Assembly: GCF_014202505.1 (NCBI RefSeq)
Contig: NZ_JACHGW010000003.1
Span: forward strand, 1-64,000
Length of the DNA stretch: 64,000 nucleotides
DNA from: Armatimonas rosea
GTDB lineage: Bacteria > Armatimonadota > Armatimonadia > Armatimonadales > Armatimonadaceae
Direction: 5' to 3'
The notes beneath the pieces were generated by a model. It did not search any database. It saw nothing but the letters and a program-made list of their open reading frames with translations, and was not told the origin of the DNA. Position 1 is the first letter of the stretch. The number at the start of each line of letters is the position of its first letter. The position numbers and the translations under genes are program-made. This document shows positions 16,287 through 24,669 of this stretch, piece after piece.

Positions 16287-17074
16287 CAGGCGGCGTTGGT
16301 GGTGGGAAGTGTCCCCGAGAGCGGCTGGAACCACCCGGCACCATTGGCACCCAGCGGGCCATCGCACTTGGTCCAGATCACGCCATTGAGGCTCCGCGCC
16401 TGGTAGTTCTGCGGGGCCTTAAACCACTTGGAGTGGCCGTCGGCGAAGGTGAAGTTCGCCCCGCCGCTGTGGCGTGTGCGGGCGTTCATGTAGCCGGCGT
16501 TGTGCTGGTCGGATGCCGTGGTGTAGCGGTTGTCGCGGCCCTGGATCTCGGGGAGGGTTCCGAGGGCCTCGCAGACCATCACCAGGCTTGCTGGGGCCTC
16601 GATTGCCGCCATCGACTGCACGGTTAGCCCCGCATTGAGCCCCTGGTTGTTGCGGTTGGCCTCCATGAGGTAGCGGTTGACATTGTAGTTGAGCAGACCA
16701 CGGGCGGCCGCGAACCCGGTAAAGAAGGAGTCGGGTGTCGCCGCGCCATTGTCGGGGCAGACAAAGATGGACTTCTTCTGGTTCTTGTTGGTGGTGCCTT
16801 GGACACCGCCTTTGATGTAGGGCTCGACCAGAAACGGCCAGACCATGTAGTCCGCCCCGCCGCTGGGACCGTAGTCAGAGAAGGGGAAGGTCTCATCGTA
16901 GTCCTGCACGTACATCATAAAGGCGGTCCCGATCTCTTTTTGGTTGGAGAGACAGGCGATCTGGCGTGCCTTGGCGCGTGCTTGGGCAAAGACAGGAAAG
17001 AGAATGGCGGCCAAGATAGCGATAATAGCAATAACGACGAGGAGCTCAATCAGGGTAAAGGCTCGGTTTTTCAT
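16280..17074 (-). CDS. DUF1559 pseudopilin-like protein, downstream of the pectate lyase
   Basis: The ATG at 17074 gives 264 residues. [17 protein letters not shown] is the prepilin-type N-terminus, and RHSGGANFTFADGHSK is the His-x9-Asp-Gly motif. The middle part has CPDNGAATPDSFF, where the first Cys of the family usually sits. It is the third gene of the regulator-pectate lyase-pseudopilin operon, 25 bases after the lyase stop codon. Its 3' end overlaps the converging esterase gene by seven bases. Confidence 0.88.
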   Translation of the reverse strand: MKNRAFTLIELLVVIAIIAILAAILFPVFAQARAKARQIACLSNQKEIGTAFMMYVQDYDETFPFSDYGPSGGADYMVWPFLVEPYIKGGVQGTTNKNQKKSIFVCPDNGAATPDSFFTGFAAARGLLNYNVNRYLMEANRNNQGLNAGLTVQSMAAIEAPASLVMVCEALGTLPEIQGRDNRYTTASDQHNAGYMNARTRHSGGANFTFADGHSKWFKAPQNYQARSLNGVIWTKCDGPLGANGAGWFQPLSGTLPTTNAACQ

Positions 17075-17099
17075 CTTTAAAAATACCTTCGGTGGTAGG

Positions 17100-18053
17100 T
17101 TAGGGGTGTTTTCTCTTTTCTTTCCAGGCTGGGTAGTCGTCGCTGAGGAGCTTCTCCCCGCGGTTGGTGTACCAGGCATAGCCCGTGCGCCGCTCTTTCT
17201 CGATCTCGGCGAGCGTCGCTTTCTTGATCCCATCGCGCCCACAGAAGAAGGGCTTTCCGGTCTCTAGGTCGTAGAAGCGTGCCCAGAGCGGGGGGGCACT
17301 GGGATCGCGAACAACCACTTTATCGTCGCCTTGCTTCTCGATACGGATGCCTTGGATCGCGTTGGCCTTGAGCCAGGCGACTCCGCCCTCGATTGCCTCG
17401 ACAAGGGCGGGGGTGGGCTTCTCTCCCATCAGGAAGCGCAGGATATCCACGGACTCGCTCCCCGAGAGGCTGGGAAGCTCGTAGGCGCGCGCCTTGGCGG
17501 GCGCAAACGTGACTTCATCGTGCTGGGCGCACCAGACAGTCTTCTTTCCCCCCTGAACGACCTGGCACTTGAGGATACAGGCGATTCCCTTGGTGACGGC
17601 CTGGGCGCTCTTTTGCCGCTGTGCGGCATCGACAAAGGCATAGTCAGGCTTGTTCTGAGCGAGCTCCCGGAGCACGGTCAGCACATGCACCATGGCATCG
17701 TCGTTGAAGGTGATATGCGTGTAGTAGCCCTTTTTCAGGGGGAAGAACTGGGGCCATCCACCGTTGGGGTACTGCGCCGCCAGTAAGAAATCCAGGGCCT
17801 TGAGGGCGGCGGTGCGGCACTCGGGCGTGCCCACACGGGCGAGGAAAGTCAGCTGGGTGGTCGTGGCCCCGTTGTCGATCGTGGTCTCTTTGGGCGGGGT
17901 CTTGGGGGGCAGGAGCATGTCCAGGTTCTTCTCCCAGCCCCCATTGGCGTGCTGGTAGAGGAGGACATTCTTGGCGATTTTCTGTGCCTCCGGGGTCTTG
18001 TACCAGCCTGCCGGCTGGTTGAGGATCGTCTTCCACGTGACAGTTTGGCGCAT
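17100..18053 (-). CDS. Pectate lyase, PL10-type
   Basis: Cleaves polygalacturonate by beta-elimination. NVLLYQHANGGWEKNLDM at the start, IDNGATTTQLTFLARV, and AQYPNGGWPQFFPLKKGYYTHITFNDDAMVHVL are hallmarks of the PL10 family, an alpha/alpha toroid. WCAQHDEVTFAPAKARAYELPSLSGSESV holds the region of the catalytic Arg and of Ca2+ ligands. At 317 residues it is a bare catalytic domain. No signal peptide is seen from this ATG, so either it is cytoplasmic or export uses another route. It follows the LacI-type regulator gene by 11 bases. Confidence 0.92.
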   Translation of the reverse strand: MRQTVTWKTILNQPAGWYKTPEAQKIAKNVLLYQHANGGWEKNLDMLLPPKTPPKETTIDNGATTTQLTFLARVGTPECRTAALKALDFLLAAQYPNGGWPQFFPLKKGYYTHITFNDDAMVHVLTVLRELAQNKPDYAFVDAAQRQKSAQAVTKGIACILKCQVVQGGKKTVWCAQHDEVTFAPAKARAYELPSLSGSESVDILRFLMGEKPTPALVEAIEGGVAWLKANAIQGIRIEKQGDDKVVVRDPSAPPLWARFYDLETGKPFFCGRDGIKKATLAEIEKERRTGYAWYTNRGEKLLSDDYPAWKEKRKHP

Positions 18054-18064
18054 TGTCTTCTCCG

Positions 18065-19120
18065 TTACTCTTTATGCAGTGCCACACTCTGGCGCTCGAC
18101 CAGCAGGCTCTCGATAGCCAGGCGCTCCGGCGGGGCCTCGTGGTCGTCGAGGCGCTTGAGGAGCTGCGCGATCACGGCATCGGCGATTGCCTCGATAGGC
18201 TGCGTGAGGGTGGTGAGCGGGACGGGGCAGTAGGCGGCGATGGGCTGGTTGTCGTGGCCGATCAGGCTCAGCTCCTCGGGGAGGCGGACTCCGGCGCGGG
18301 TGAGCTCGTTCATGAGGGCCATGGCCATGTAGTCATTGACAATGGAGAGGGCCGTGGGGCGCTCACTCAGGGCGAGGAACTGCTTGGCAAGCTCGGCACC
18401 ACCCCGCTCGTAGGTGCTGGTGTGGAAGAGCCACTCGGGGCGAAACGCCACCCCGTACTCCGCGAGGGCCCGCTGGAAGCCCCGGAGCCGGTGCGCTTGG
18501 GGGTCGGTGGGGCTCACGGGCTCGCGCAGGTGGGACATGCCCAGCCCGATCTTGCGGTGCCCCTTCTCCAGTAGGTACTTGGCGGCGCGGTAGGCGTTCT
18601 CCTCACGGTCAAAGACCACCTGATCCCACTCGTAGGGCACTTGGATATCGTAGCTGATGACGATCCCGCCGCGTGCTTGGTAGGCATCAAGCTCCTGGAG
18701 GATGGCATCGGGGAGGCGCTGGACCGCACAGACAATCGCGCGGGGGCGCTGGCGACAGAGGCTCCGCACCTGCGCGGCCTGGCGCTCGCTATTCTCAGCC
18801 GAGGCGCTGTGGGAGTGCCAGGTGTAGAGAGGGACCTCAAAACCACGGGCGCTGAGCTCTTGCTGGATGAGCAGGATCTTCTCCGTGGCGATTCCCACAT
18901 CGAGCACCCCGCTGAGCACGTAGACGGTCGCTGCCTCGACACTGCCCGCGAGCCGCTGTGCCAGGAGATTGGGCTCGTAGCCCAGCTCTTGCGCCACTTG
19001 CCGCACCCGTCGGCGTGTTTCTGCGGAGATCGTCCCCTTGCCCGAGAGCGCGAGCGAGACCGTGGACTTGTGCATCCCCAGTGCGCCGGCCACATCCTTG
19101 AGTGTTGTTGGTTTCCTCAT
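18065..19120 (-). CDS. LacI/GalR-family transcriptional regulator of the pectin genes
   Basis: The ATG at 19120 gives 351 residues. The helix-turn-helix TLKDVAGALGMHKSTVSLALSGKG and hinge helix PNLLAQRLAG are canonical. The rest is a periplasmic-binding-protein-like sensor domain: IVISYDIQVPYEWDQVVFDREENAYRAAKYLLEKGHRKIGL, then LSIVNDYMAMALMNELTRAGVRLPEELSLIGHDN. It leads the operon with the pectate lyase and a pseudopilin. An AAACCGGTTT palindrome lies 34 bases upstream, and two related sites sit at the esterase promoters, so it probably represses itself and the island. A pectin-derived sugar is the likely inducer. Confidence 0.92.
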   Translation of the reverse strand: MRKPTTLKDVAGALGMHKSTVSLALSGKGTISAETRRRVRQVAQELGYEPNLLAQRLAGSVEAATVYVLSGVLDVGIATEKILLIQQELSARGFEVPLYTWHSHSASAENSERQAAQVRSLCRQRPRAIVCAVQRLPDAILQELDAYQARGGIVISYDIQVPYEWDQVVFDREENAYRAAKYLLEKGHRKIGLGMSHLREPVSPTDPQAHRLRGFQRALAEYGVAFRPEWLFHTSTYERGGAELAKQFLALSERPTALSIVNDYMAMALMNELTRAGVRLPEELSLIGHDNQPIAAYCPVPLTTLTQPIEAIADAVIAQLLKRLDDHEAPPERLAIESLLVERQSVALHKE

Positions 19121-19153
19121 TGTTTCCCTACGGCCCCTAGAATACCATAGAAT

Positions 19154-19163
19154 AAACCGGTTT
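19154..19163. promoter_or_regulatory. Putative LacI-type operator C
   Basis: AAACCGGTTT, a perfect 10-base palindrome, 34 bases upstream of the regulator's ATG. Autoregulation is inferred. Confidence 0.65.
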
Positions 19164-19218
19164 TCTAGCGGTGCCAGTGGCGTTCGCTCTAAGAACACCG
19201 TAAAATGTGCCGACACTT

Positions 19219-19301
19219 GCCTGGGTGGCGAAATGGCAGACGCAGCAGACTTAAAATCTGCGGTCCGTAAGGGCGTGCGGGTTCGAGTCCCGCTCCGGGC
19301 A
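19219..19301 (+). tRNA. tRNA-Leu (anticodon TAA)
   Basis: An 83-base class II tRNA. The acceptor GCCTGGG pairs with TCCGGGC (one G-T pair at each end region), with discriminator A. The anticodon stem GCAGA/TCTGC encloses CTTAAAA. A variable arm GGTCCGTAAGGGC is present, and the T-arm contains GGTTCGAGTCC. CCA is not encoded. Confidence 0.95.
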
Positions 19302-19342
19302 TCACGATCAAGACGGTAAACGTCGGGCTAGCCTGCAGGGAA

Positions 19343-19470
19343 ATCGTGCGGCTATAGGGCCTTTGGCCGCCTCCTCGTTCCTCGGCGGTACAGGCTTATT
19401 CCGAGCGAAGCGAGGCGGCGGAGGGGCGACGCCTGGGTACCCTCTGGTTAGGCCCCATGATCTCCATGAG
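19343..19470. repeat. Family D MITE-like repeat, copy 1
   Basis: Starts ATCGTGCGGCTATAGGGCC, matching the left end of the copy at 25.6 kb, with the internal GGCGGCGGAGG segment also shared. The right inverted end (GGCCCCATGATCTCCAT) is degraded. It lies between tRNA-Leu and the next pseudopilin gene. Confidence 0.55.
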
Positions 19471-19494
19471 GGATGCCTCAGAAAGAGCCCCGTT

Positions 19495-20157
19495 ATGCGA
19501 CGATTCTTTACCCTCATCGAGCTTCTCGTTGTGATCGCCATTATCGCGATTCTGGCGGCGATCCTCTTTCCCGTGTTCTCCCAAGCCCGTGAGAAAGCGC
19601 GCCAGGCCGCCTGCCTCTCCAACCTGCGCCAGCTAGGGCTGGGGTTTGGGATGTACACGCAGGACTACGACGAGCGCCTGCCGGACCGGCGCGATCTGAA
19701 GACCTCCCTGGGGTACAAGCCCTGGGGCGCGGCCTGGCCGACCAGCGATCCCCGTGGGGGCTGGGTGGTGCCCGTGCTCGATCCCTACCTCAAGAACCGG
19801 GAGATTCTCTCCTGCCCCAGCGTGGCGGGGAAGATGGCGGGTGTCGTGCAGGTGGAGCAGAGCGGCGCGCGCTACTGGCTCTGGCGCTTCGATCGCCCCG
19901 ACAACCCCGTGCCACTGGATAACTTCTGGGGCAAGACCCCCGATCAGGCGGTGGACGAGCTACGCCAGGCCAACAACCCACAGGCCGGGCTCCCCGATGG
20001 GGTCGCGGAGGTGGAGCTGGCGGTCGATCCCTACTTCCCCAAGACCATCCCCACGGTCCCTGCTACGCTCAAGGGAAAGGCGGTCCATCTAGGCGGGCGC
20101 AACCGGCTCTTCCTCGATGGCCACGCCAAGTGGCTCCGGGACGTACGGACGGACTAG
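19495..20157 (+). CDS. DUF1559 pseudopilin-like protein, short form
   Basis: The ATG at 19495 gives 220 residues, the shortest complete member here. [16 protein letters not shown] is the prepilin motif; two Arg precede the cleavage site. The [38 protein letters not shown] stretch matches the other copies. [15 protein letters not shown] is the His-x9-Asp-Gly motif. It stands alone between tRNA-Leu and a repeat, with no enzyme partner. No Shine-Dalgarno sequence is visible. Confidence 0.85.
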   Translation: MRRFFTLIELLVVIAIIAILAAILFPVFSQAREKARQAACLSNLRQLGLGFGMYTQDYDERLPDRRDLKTSLGYKPWGAAWPTSDPRGGWVVPVLDPYLKNREILSCPSVAGKMAGVVQVEQSGARYWLWRFDRPDNPVPLDNFWGKTPDQAVDELRQANNPQAGLPDGVAEVELAVDPYFPKTIPTVPATLKGKAVHLGGRNRLFLDGHAKWLRDVRTD

Positions 20158-20350
20158 GCATCCCTCCCCCCGGCCCCCTCCCTTCCCCTGAGACCCGACT
20201 TCGTCGGGGGGAAGGGAGGGGGAGTCAGAGGGGGTGGGTTCCCCTTGGGCACTCCCCCGCCTCGTCCCTCGGCACCCCCTCTCCTCCCACGGAACGTGGA
20301 AAAAGAGGGAGAGGGGGTCGCGGAGTGAGGAACGAACGAAGCGGGGGGAG
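20157..20350. repeat. Family A repeat, copy 2
   Basis: Contains CCCCCTCCCTTCCCC...GGGGAAGGGAGGGGGAGTCAGAGGG and a second hairpin, CACCCCCTCTCCTCCC...AGAGGGAGAGGGGGTC. Starts at the stop codon of the pseudopilin and almost reaches the next gene, so it probably ends both converging transcripts. Confidence 0.8.
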
Positions 20351-20362
20351 TGCCGCCACAGA

Positions 20363-20797
20363 CTAGCCGCGCAGACTGACGTAGAAGCGCAGCTCGATAA
20401 AGGAGCCCAGCAGGTCGATGTCGCGGCGGACTTGGCCCCAGGGAAAGCTCTTTTTCTTGGGCAGGCTCGCGCCGTACTGCCGCTTGAGGAAGTTGCGGTG
20501 CCAGGTGTCGAAGTGCGCCTGCACGGGCTTGTTGGCCAGATCGCGCACATTGGCCTGAATCCCCGTGTCCGCCGCGACCAGTCGCAGCTTCTTGGGATAC
20601 CCGAGCTCGAACTTTAGGGTCGCAAAAAACGGCTCGCCACCCAGCGTGAGGAGCAGCTCGTAGTCGTGCCAGCGGTCGAAGTCGAAGGTCTTGCGTGCCC
20701 GCTCCCCGACCAGCACCAGAAACTCCGGCTCGTGGACTCCTCGCCCCAAGGTCAGGCCATCGTCGGTGGTGAGGGTGCCGGTTTGAAAGTCGATCAT
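20363..20797 (-). CDS. Hypothetical protein, 144 residues
   Basis: Not recognised. The sequence alternates strands and charged turns (FQTGTLTTDDGLTLGRGVHEPEFLVLVGERARKTFDFDRWHDYELLLTLGGEPFF), suggesting a compact beta protein, and ends with FIELRFYVSLRG. A GATAAT-like box lies seven bases before the ATG. Family A repeats flank it on both sides, so it is probably a monocistronic gene. Confidence 0.6.
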   Translation of the reverse strand: MIDFQTGTLTTDDGLTLGRGVHEPEFLVLVGERARKTFDFDRWHDYELLLTLGGEPFFATLKFELGYPKKLRLVAADTGIQANVRDLANKPVQAHFDTWHRNFLKRQYGASLPKKKSFPWGQVRRDIDLLGSFIELRFYVSLRG

Positions 20798-20832
20798 AGG
20801 GGAATTATCGGCGGTGCAGGAAGATTAGCCTA

Positions 20833-20930
20833 CACCCCTCCCTTCGTCCCCGCGAAGCGGGAAAAAGAGCGAAGGGAGGGGCCGGGGGAGGGATGTCTGG
20901 AGGGATGCAAACCAGGGGAGGGATGTCAAC
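20833..20930. repeat. Family A repeat, copy 3 (half element)
   Basis: CCCTCCCTTCGTCCCCGCGAAGCGGG followed by GAGCGAAGGGAGGGGCC, then two AGGGATG direct repeats. Only the first of the two hairpins of the full element is present. Confidence 0.75.
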
Positions 20931-20937
20931 AGAAATG

Positions 20938-21936
20938 TCAGAACAGCGCCAGTGCCTCGCGGCTTCCCGGTGCAATCCCGGCCGCTTCGAGCTGCGCCAC
21001 CGCCGCCGCGACACTCTCCCGCTCTGCCTCCAGGCGCTCTGTGTCCAGCTCCCTGCCCGCACTATCGACCGGGCGACCGCCGAGCTGTTCGCGGAAGTGG
21101 GCGAGGGCGAGGGCCATGGCATCGAAGGTCTCTAGGGGAGCGGGGCACGACGGTAGCTCAAAGCTGAGAATCAGGCCGGGGACACTCTCGCCTTCGGCGG
21201 CGCGCTCGGGGAGGAAGTAGCCGGGCTTGCCCGCGCTGGTGAGCGTGAAGAGGGCGCGCTTCGGGGCGGCGGGCCAGTGCAAGAGATCGAGGTGCCCCCA
21301 GCCAAAGCCCAGCCCATAGGCCGCCCGCCAGAGCCGCCGCGACGGAAACGGGGTGCCTTGGGCGAGCAGGCGCAGCTCCACCGAGCGGGCGAAGCGTGCC
21401 TTCAGGAGCACCAGGCTCGCGGCGCGCCGGGCGGCGTCGGCGGGGGGCTCTTCGCGGGTGACTGCAATGCCTAGGCGCTCGGCGAGGGTGTGGGCGGCGT
21501 GGAGGGCGTGCGTGGCGTAGGCGGCTAGCTCGGTAAGGGAGCCGCCGGGGAGCTCCAGCAGGTCCCACGCCACGGTCAGCGCCTGGTAGACCGGGCGCTG
21601 GCCGACAGTCGCTGCGCTCAGGCGGAGCCACTCGCCGTGCTGGAAGCCCCAGAGTGCCCCCCCGAGCAGGTCTTGGCCTTGCAAGGCGAGTGCTAGCGCC
21701 TCACGGGTAATGGGCTGCGTGTCCGCAAGGTCCGCGAGGAGGCTGGTGCCAGGGTGTGGGCCGGGCGGCAGGGGCTTTGGCGCGGGCGGCAGCGCAACTG
21801 TCGGCATGAGGTGCGGGAGTACGCCTAGTGGTTCTGTGCCGAGCGCGAGGCGCACCCGCCGCGCGGTGTCGGGCATCTCGCGCCACTCCGAGCGGGTCCA
21901 GTAGTCGCCCTCAAACCGGTGCGCCGGCTCGGTCAT
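20938..21936 (-). CDS. Hypothetical protein translationally coupled to the GH95 fucosidase
   Basis: The ATG at 21936 overlaps the fucosidase stop codon as ATGA, which fixes the start and gives 332 residues. No family was recognised. After a short N-terminal segment (RFEGDYWTRSEWREMPDTARRVRLALG) and a Pro-rich linker (residues about 48-65) the protein is mostly helical and Ala/Leu-rich. It contains WGFQHGEWLRLSAATVGQRPVYQALTVAWDLLELPGG, and an Arg/Glu-rich helix (ELDTERLEAERESVAAAVAQLEAAG) near the C-terminus. Coupling suggests a role linked to fucoside use, but none can be named. Confidence 0.7.
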   Translation of the reverse strand: MTEPAHRFEGDYWTRSEWREMPDTARRVRLALGTEPLGVLPHLMPTVALPPAPKPLPPGPHPGTSLLADLADTQPITREALALALQGQDLLGGALWGFQHGEWLRLSAATVGQRPVYQALTVAWDLLELPGGSLTELAAYATHALHAAHTLAERLGIAVTREEPPADAARRAASLVLLKARFARSVELRLLAQGTPFPSRRLWRAAYGLGFGWGHLDLLHWPAAPKRALFTLTSAGKPGYFLPERAAEGESVPGLILSFELPSCPAPLETFDAMALALAHFREQLGGRPVDSAGRELDTERLEAERESVAAAVAQLEAAGIAPGSREALALF

Positions 21937-24524
21937 TTGTGCCGCACCTGCGCCTTGAGCTCCTGCACCTTCCCATTGACCGCGACCCGCACCGAGGCGG
22001 GTGTGGGCGAGGAGACCGTAAACGCCGTCACCTTGCCGTCTTTCCAGGTGCAGTCCACCGTGAGATTCCCTCGCGCCTTCAGCCCGGTGAACGAGCCGTT
22101 CTTGGCCCAGGCCTTGGGGAGTGCGGGAAGCAGCTCGATCACCCCGGCATGGGACTGGAGGAGAATCTCCGCGAACGCCGCCGAGATCCCGAAGTTCCCA
22201 TCGAGCTGAAACGGCGGGTGGTTGGCAAAGAGGTTGGGGAGTGTGTTGTAGGTCAGCAGCCCGCGCACGGAGATATAGGCACGCTCGCTCTCGCCCAGTC
22301 GTGCCCACAGGCACGCGCGCCACGGCCAGGTCCAGGAGCGGCGGCTATCGCCAATGGTCGTCTCCACGGCAAAGGGCTTACCAGTCTCATCTCCACTGGC
22401 TGAGTAGTCGTTGCAGCGCGCCCTAAGCGACTTAATCGCCGCTCTTGCCAGCTCAGGAGTCTTCTCCTGGGAGATCTGCCGCCCGGGGTAGACCGCAAAC
22501 AGGTGCGACGTGTGCCGGTGCGTGTCCTTGGGATCGTCGCGGTCCGCCTGCCACTCCTGGAGCTGTCCCCACCTTCCGATCTTATTGGGGGCCAGTTTGC
22601 TCTGCATCTCGGCGATCCGCGCCTGGTAGTCGGTGTCGGCTCCCAGCGCCTTGGCGGCATCGAGGTAGTTCTGGAAGAGGTCCCAGATCAGCTGCTGGTC
22701 CATCATCACGCCGTCCTCGTGCGGCCCGTGCTCCGGTGACCAGCCATTGGGCGCGACCAGCGTGCCATCGGGGAGGCGCTTGAGGTGGTCCTCCCAGTAC
22801 TGACAGACCTCCTTAAGAATCGGGTAAGCGGTCTTTTTGAGATAGGCTTTGTCCAGCGTGAAGGCGTAGTGCTCCCAGGCGTGCTGGGCGTACCAGGCGC
22901 TCGCGGGGATGTTCCACTCCCAGCCATTGCCGCCGAAGATATTCTGGCTCGTGCGTGCGGTCCAGCCGCGGGTCTTCTCCCCAAAGGCCCGGCGGGTCGC
23001 GATTCGGCAGGGCTCGGCCTGTGCGACAATGTAGTCCATGAGCGGCGTGTGGCACTCGGAGAGGTTGGTGGTCTCGGCGGCCCAGTAGTTCATCTGGACA
23101 TTGATATTGTTGTGGTAGTCCGATGCCCACGCCGGGTTGTTGCTCTCGTTCCAGAGTCCTTGCAAGTTCGCGGGCAGGCCGCCGGGCCGCGAGCAGCTCG
23201 CCAGCAGATAGCGCCCGTACTGGAAGAGCGTGACCTCGAGTTCTGGGTCGCTGCCGCCCTTGGCATAGAGCTTCAGGCGCTCGTCGGTGGGCTTGGTGCG
23301 CACCGCGGCATCGGTCACTCCCAGCTCCAGGCTCGCGCGTCCCAGCAGGCCGGTGAGGTCTTTGGTATGCGCGTTCTTGAGCACCGTGTAGGACTTGCCC
23401 TGCGCCGCCGCGAGCTCGTTTAGCAGGCGCGGCAGGGGGGCGTCTCCGCGCCAGTTACTGGCAAAGTCGGGCTTGTAGCTCGTGCGGGCATTGAGCAGGA
23501 GCGTGAGCGAGTCGCAGCCGGAGAAGGTCAGTGCATCGCCCTCCGTGCCAAGCTTCCCGCCCGTAGTGAGCACGCGCACCACAGCGGCATGCTTGAGCCC
23601 ATTGGCCATGACGCCGTCAAAGAGCAGCTCGTTGCCGCGTGCGGTCACCGCCGCGCCCTGGCCCGATTTCAGGCGCAGGCTCCCCGTGAGCGCGCTCTTT
23701 TTCGAGGCCGTGTAGCGAAACACCACGACCTGTGCGGGGCGGCTGGCAAAGGCCGCGCGGACGAAAGTTACGCCGTCGCGGGTGAAGCTTGTGGTGTGAA
23801 TCCCCGTGATCAAGTCCAGCTCGCGCCGGTAGTCGGGGAGGGTTTCCTGGCTTGCTCCGAGGCTCACCCCCTCCAGTGCGACTCCGGCGACCTGGAAGTG
23901 CGGGGCGTTTTTCGACGCGAAGGTGAAGCGATAGAAGGCAAAGGCCCTCGGCTGTGCAATCGCAAACGTGCGGGTCTGGAAGCGCTGCTCAAAGGGCTTG
24001 CCGAGGCTCTGCTTGTCCAGCTCCACCCAGCTCTTGCCATCCACCGAGCCCTCTAGAACCCAGTCCTGTGGGTCGCGGGCAGGGACATCGTTGGCGCTGG
24101 TGAGGGCATACGAGCGCACAGCCTGCGCCTTCGGCAAGGCCACTTGCCACTGCACCCGTGCTCCCGGATTGGCGATGCACCACTTGGTGTTGGAGTCGCC
24201 GTCCCAGGTGGCGTCGATCGGGTTGCTGTAGCCATCGCCCGCCTCGTGGCCGGTCGGCGACGACACTTTTGCCATGGCCGTGCCACCATCGAAGTGGACG
24301 AACACATCGCCAAAGGTCCGGTAGGCACCGAAGCCATGGTCGCCGGTCTGGTACTCGCCGTCCCAGTTGTTGTCGCCGCTCCAGAGGCTCTGCTCGTTGA
24401 ACTGGATGTGCTCCTCACCGATACCGCCAAAGAGCATCGCGCCAAGGCGCCCGTTGCCGATAGGAAGCGCCTCGAACTCCCAGCGGGTGGCCGGGGCATG
24501 GTAGCGCAGGGTTGGGTTACTCAT
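21933..24524 (-). CDS. GH95 family alpha-L-fucosidase/galactosidase with inserted F5/8C-like domain
   Basis: Hydrolyses terminal alpha-L-fucose or alpha-L-galactose from glycans. The 863 residues start with WEFEALPIGNGRLGAMLFGG, the GH95 N-terminal motif. Residues about 95-215 (TWDGDSNTKWCIANPGARVQWQVALP...DWVLEGSVDGKSWVELD) form an inserted discoidin-like carbohydrate-binding domain. NNPAWASDYHNNINVQMNYWAAETTNLSE and the downstream WSPEHGP are the catalytic-domain landmarks. No signal peptide is visible, so cytoplasmic action on imported oligosaccharides is possible. Pectic side chains contain such sugars, which fits the nearby pectin island. Confidence 0.92.
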   Translation of the reverse strand: MSNPTLRYHAPATRWEFEALPIGNGRLGAMLFGGIGEEHIQFNEQSLWSGDNNWDGEYQTGDHGFGAYRTFGDVFVHFDGGTAMAKVSSPTGHEAGDGYSNPIDATWDGDSNTKWCIANPGARVQWQVALPKAQAVRSYALTSANDVPARDPQDWVLEGSVDGKSWVELDKQSLGKPFEQRFQTRTFAIAQPRAFAFYRFTFASKNAPHFQVAGVALEGVSLGASQETLPDYRRELDLITGIHTTSFTRDGVTFVRAAFASRPAQVVVFRYTASKKSALTGSLRLKSGQGAAVTARGNELLFDGVMANGLKHAAVVRVLTTGGKLGTEGDALTFSGCDSLTLLLNARTSYKPDFASNWRGDAPLPRLLNELAAAQGKSYTVLKNAHTKDLTGLLGRASLELGVTDAAVRTKPTDERLKLYAKGGSDPELEVTLFQYGRYLLASCSRPGGLPANLQGLWNESNNPAWASDYHNNINVQMNYWAAETTNLSECHTPLMDYIVAQAEPCRIATRRAFGEKTRGWTARTSQNIFGGNGWEWNIPASAWYAQHAWEHYAFTLDKAYLKKTAYPILKEVCQYWEDHLKRLPDGTLVAPNGWSPEHGPHEDGVMMDQQLIWDLFQNYLDAAKALGADTDYQARIAEMQSKLAPNKIGRWGQLQEWQADRDDPKDTHRHTSHLFAVYPGRQISQEKTPELARAAIKSLRARCNDYSASGDETGKPFAVETTIGDSRRSWTWPWRACLWARLGESERAYISVRGLLTYNTLPNLFANHPPFQLDGNFGISAAFAEILLQSHAGVIELLPALPKAWAKNGSFTGLKARGNLTVDCTWKDGKVTAFTVSSPTPASVRVAVNGKVQELKAQVRHK

Positions 24525-24533
24525 AATTGTCTG

Positions 24534-24669
24534 TCGGGCAATGAATTACCCGCCTCCCGAATTAGGAGCGTCCCAAGGACGCGCTGAGGCAATCGCGTCT
24601 CCCGCGTCCTCGGGACGCTCCCAAAAACTCTAGCCGGGGACTTTCAGCCCCCGGCTGTCTATCCCCGGC
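24534..24669. repeat. Family B repeat, copy 4
   Basis: GGAGCGTCCCAAGGACGCG and CGCGTCCTCGGGACGCTCC are the inner hairpins. The right outer arm has two tandem versions (GCCGGGGACTTTCAGCCCCCGGC and the following CCCCGGC). It lies between the fucosidase start and the TrmH stop codon. Confidence 0.8.

Noticed and set aside
21911..21920. AAACCGGTGC within the gene at 20938 as a fourth LacI-type operator
   Set aside because: Only one half-site is intact and it lies inside a coding region, not at a promoter.
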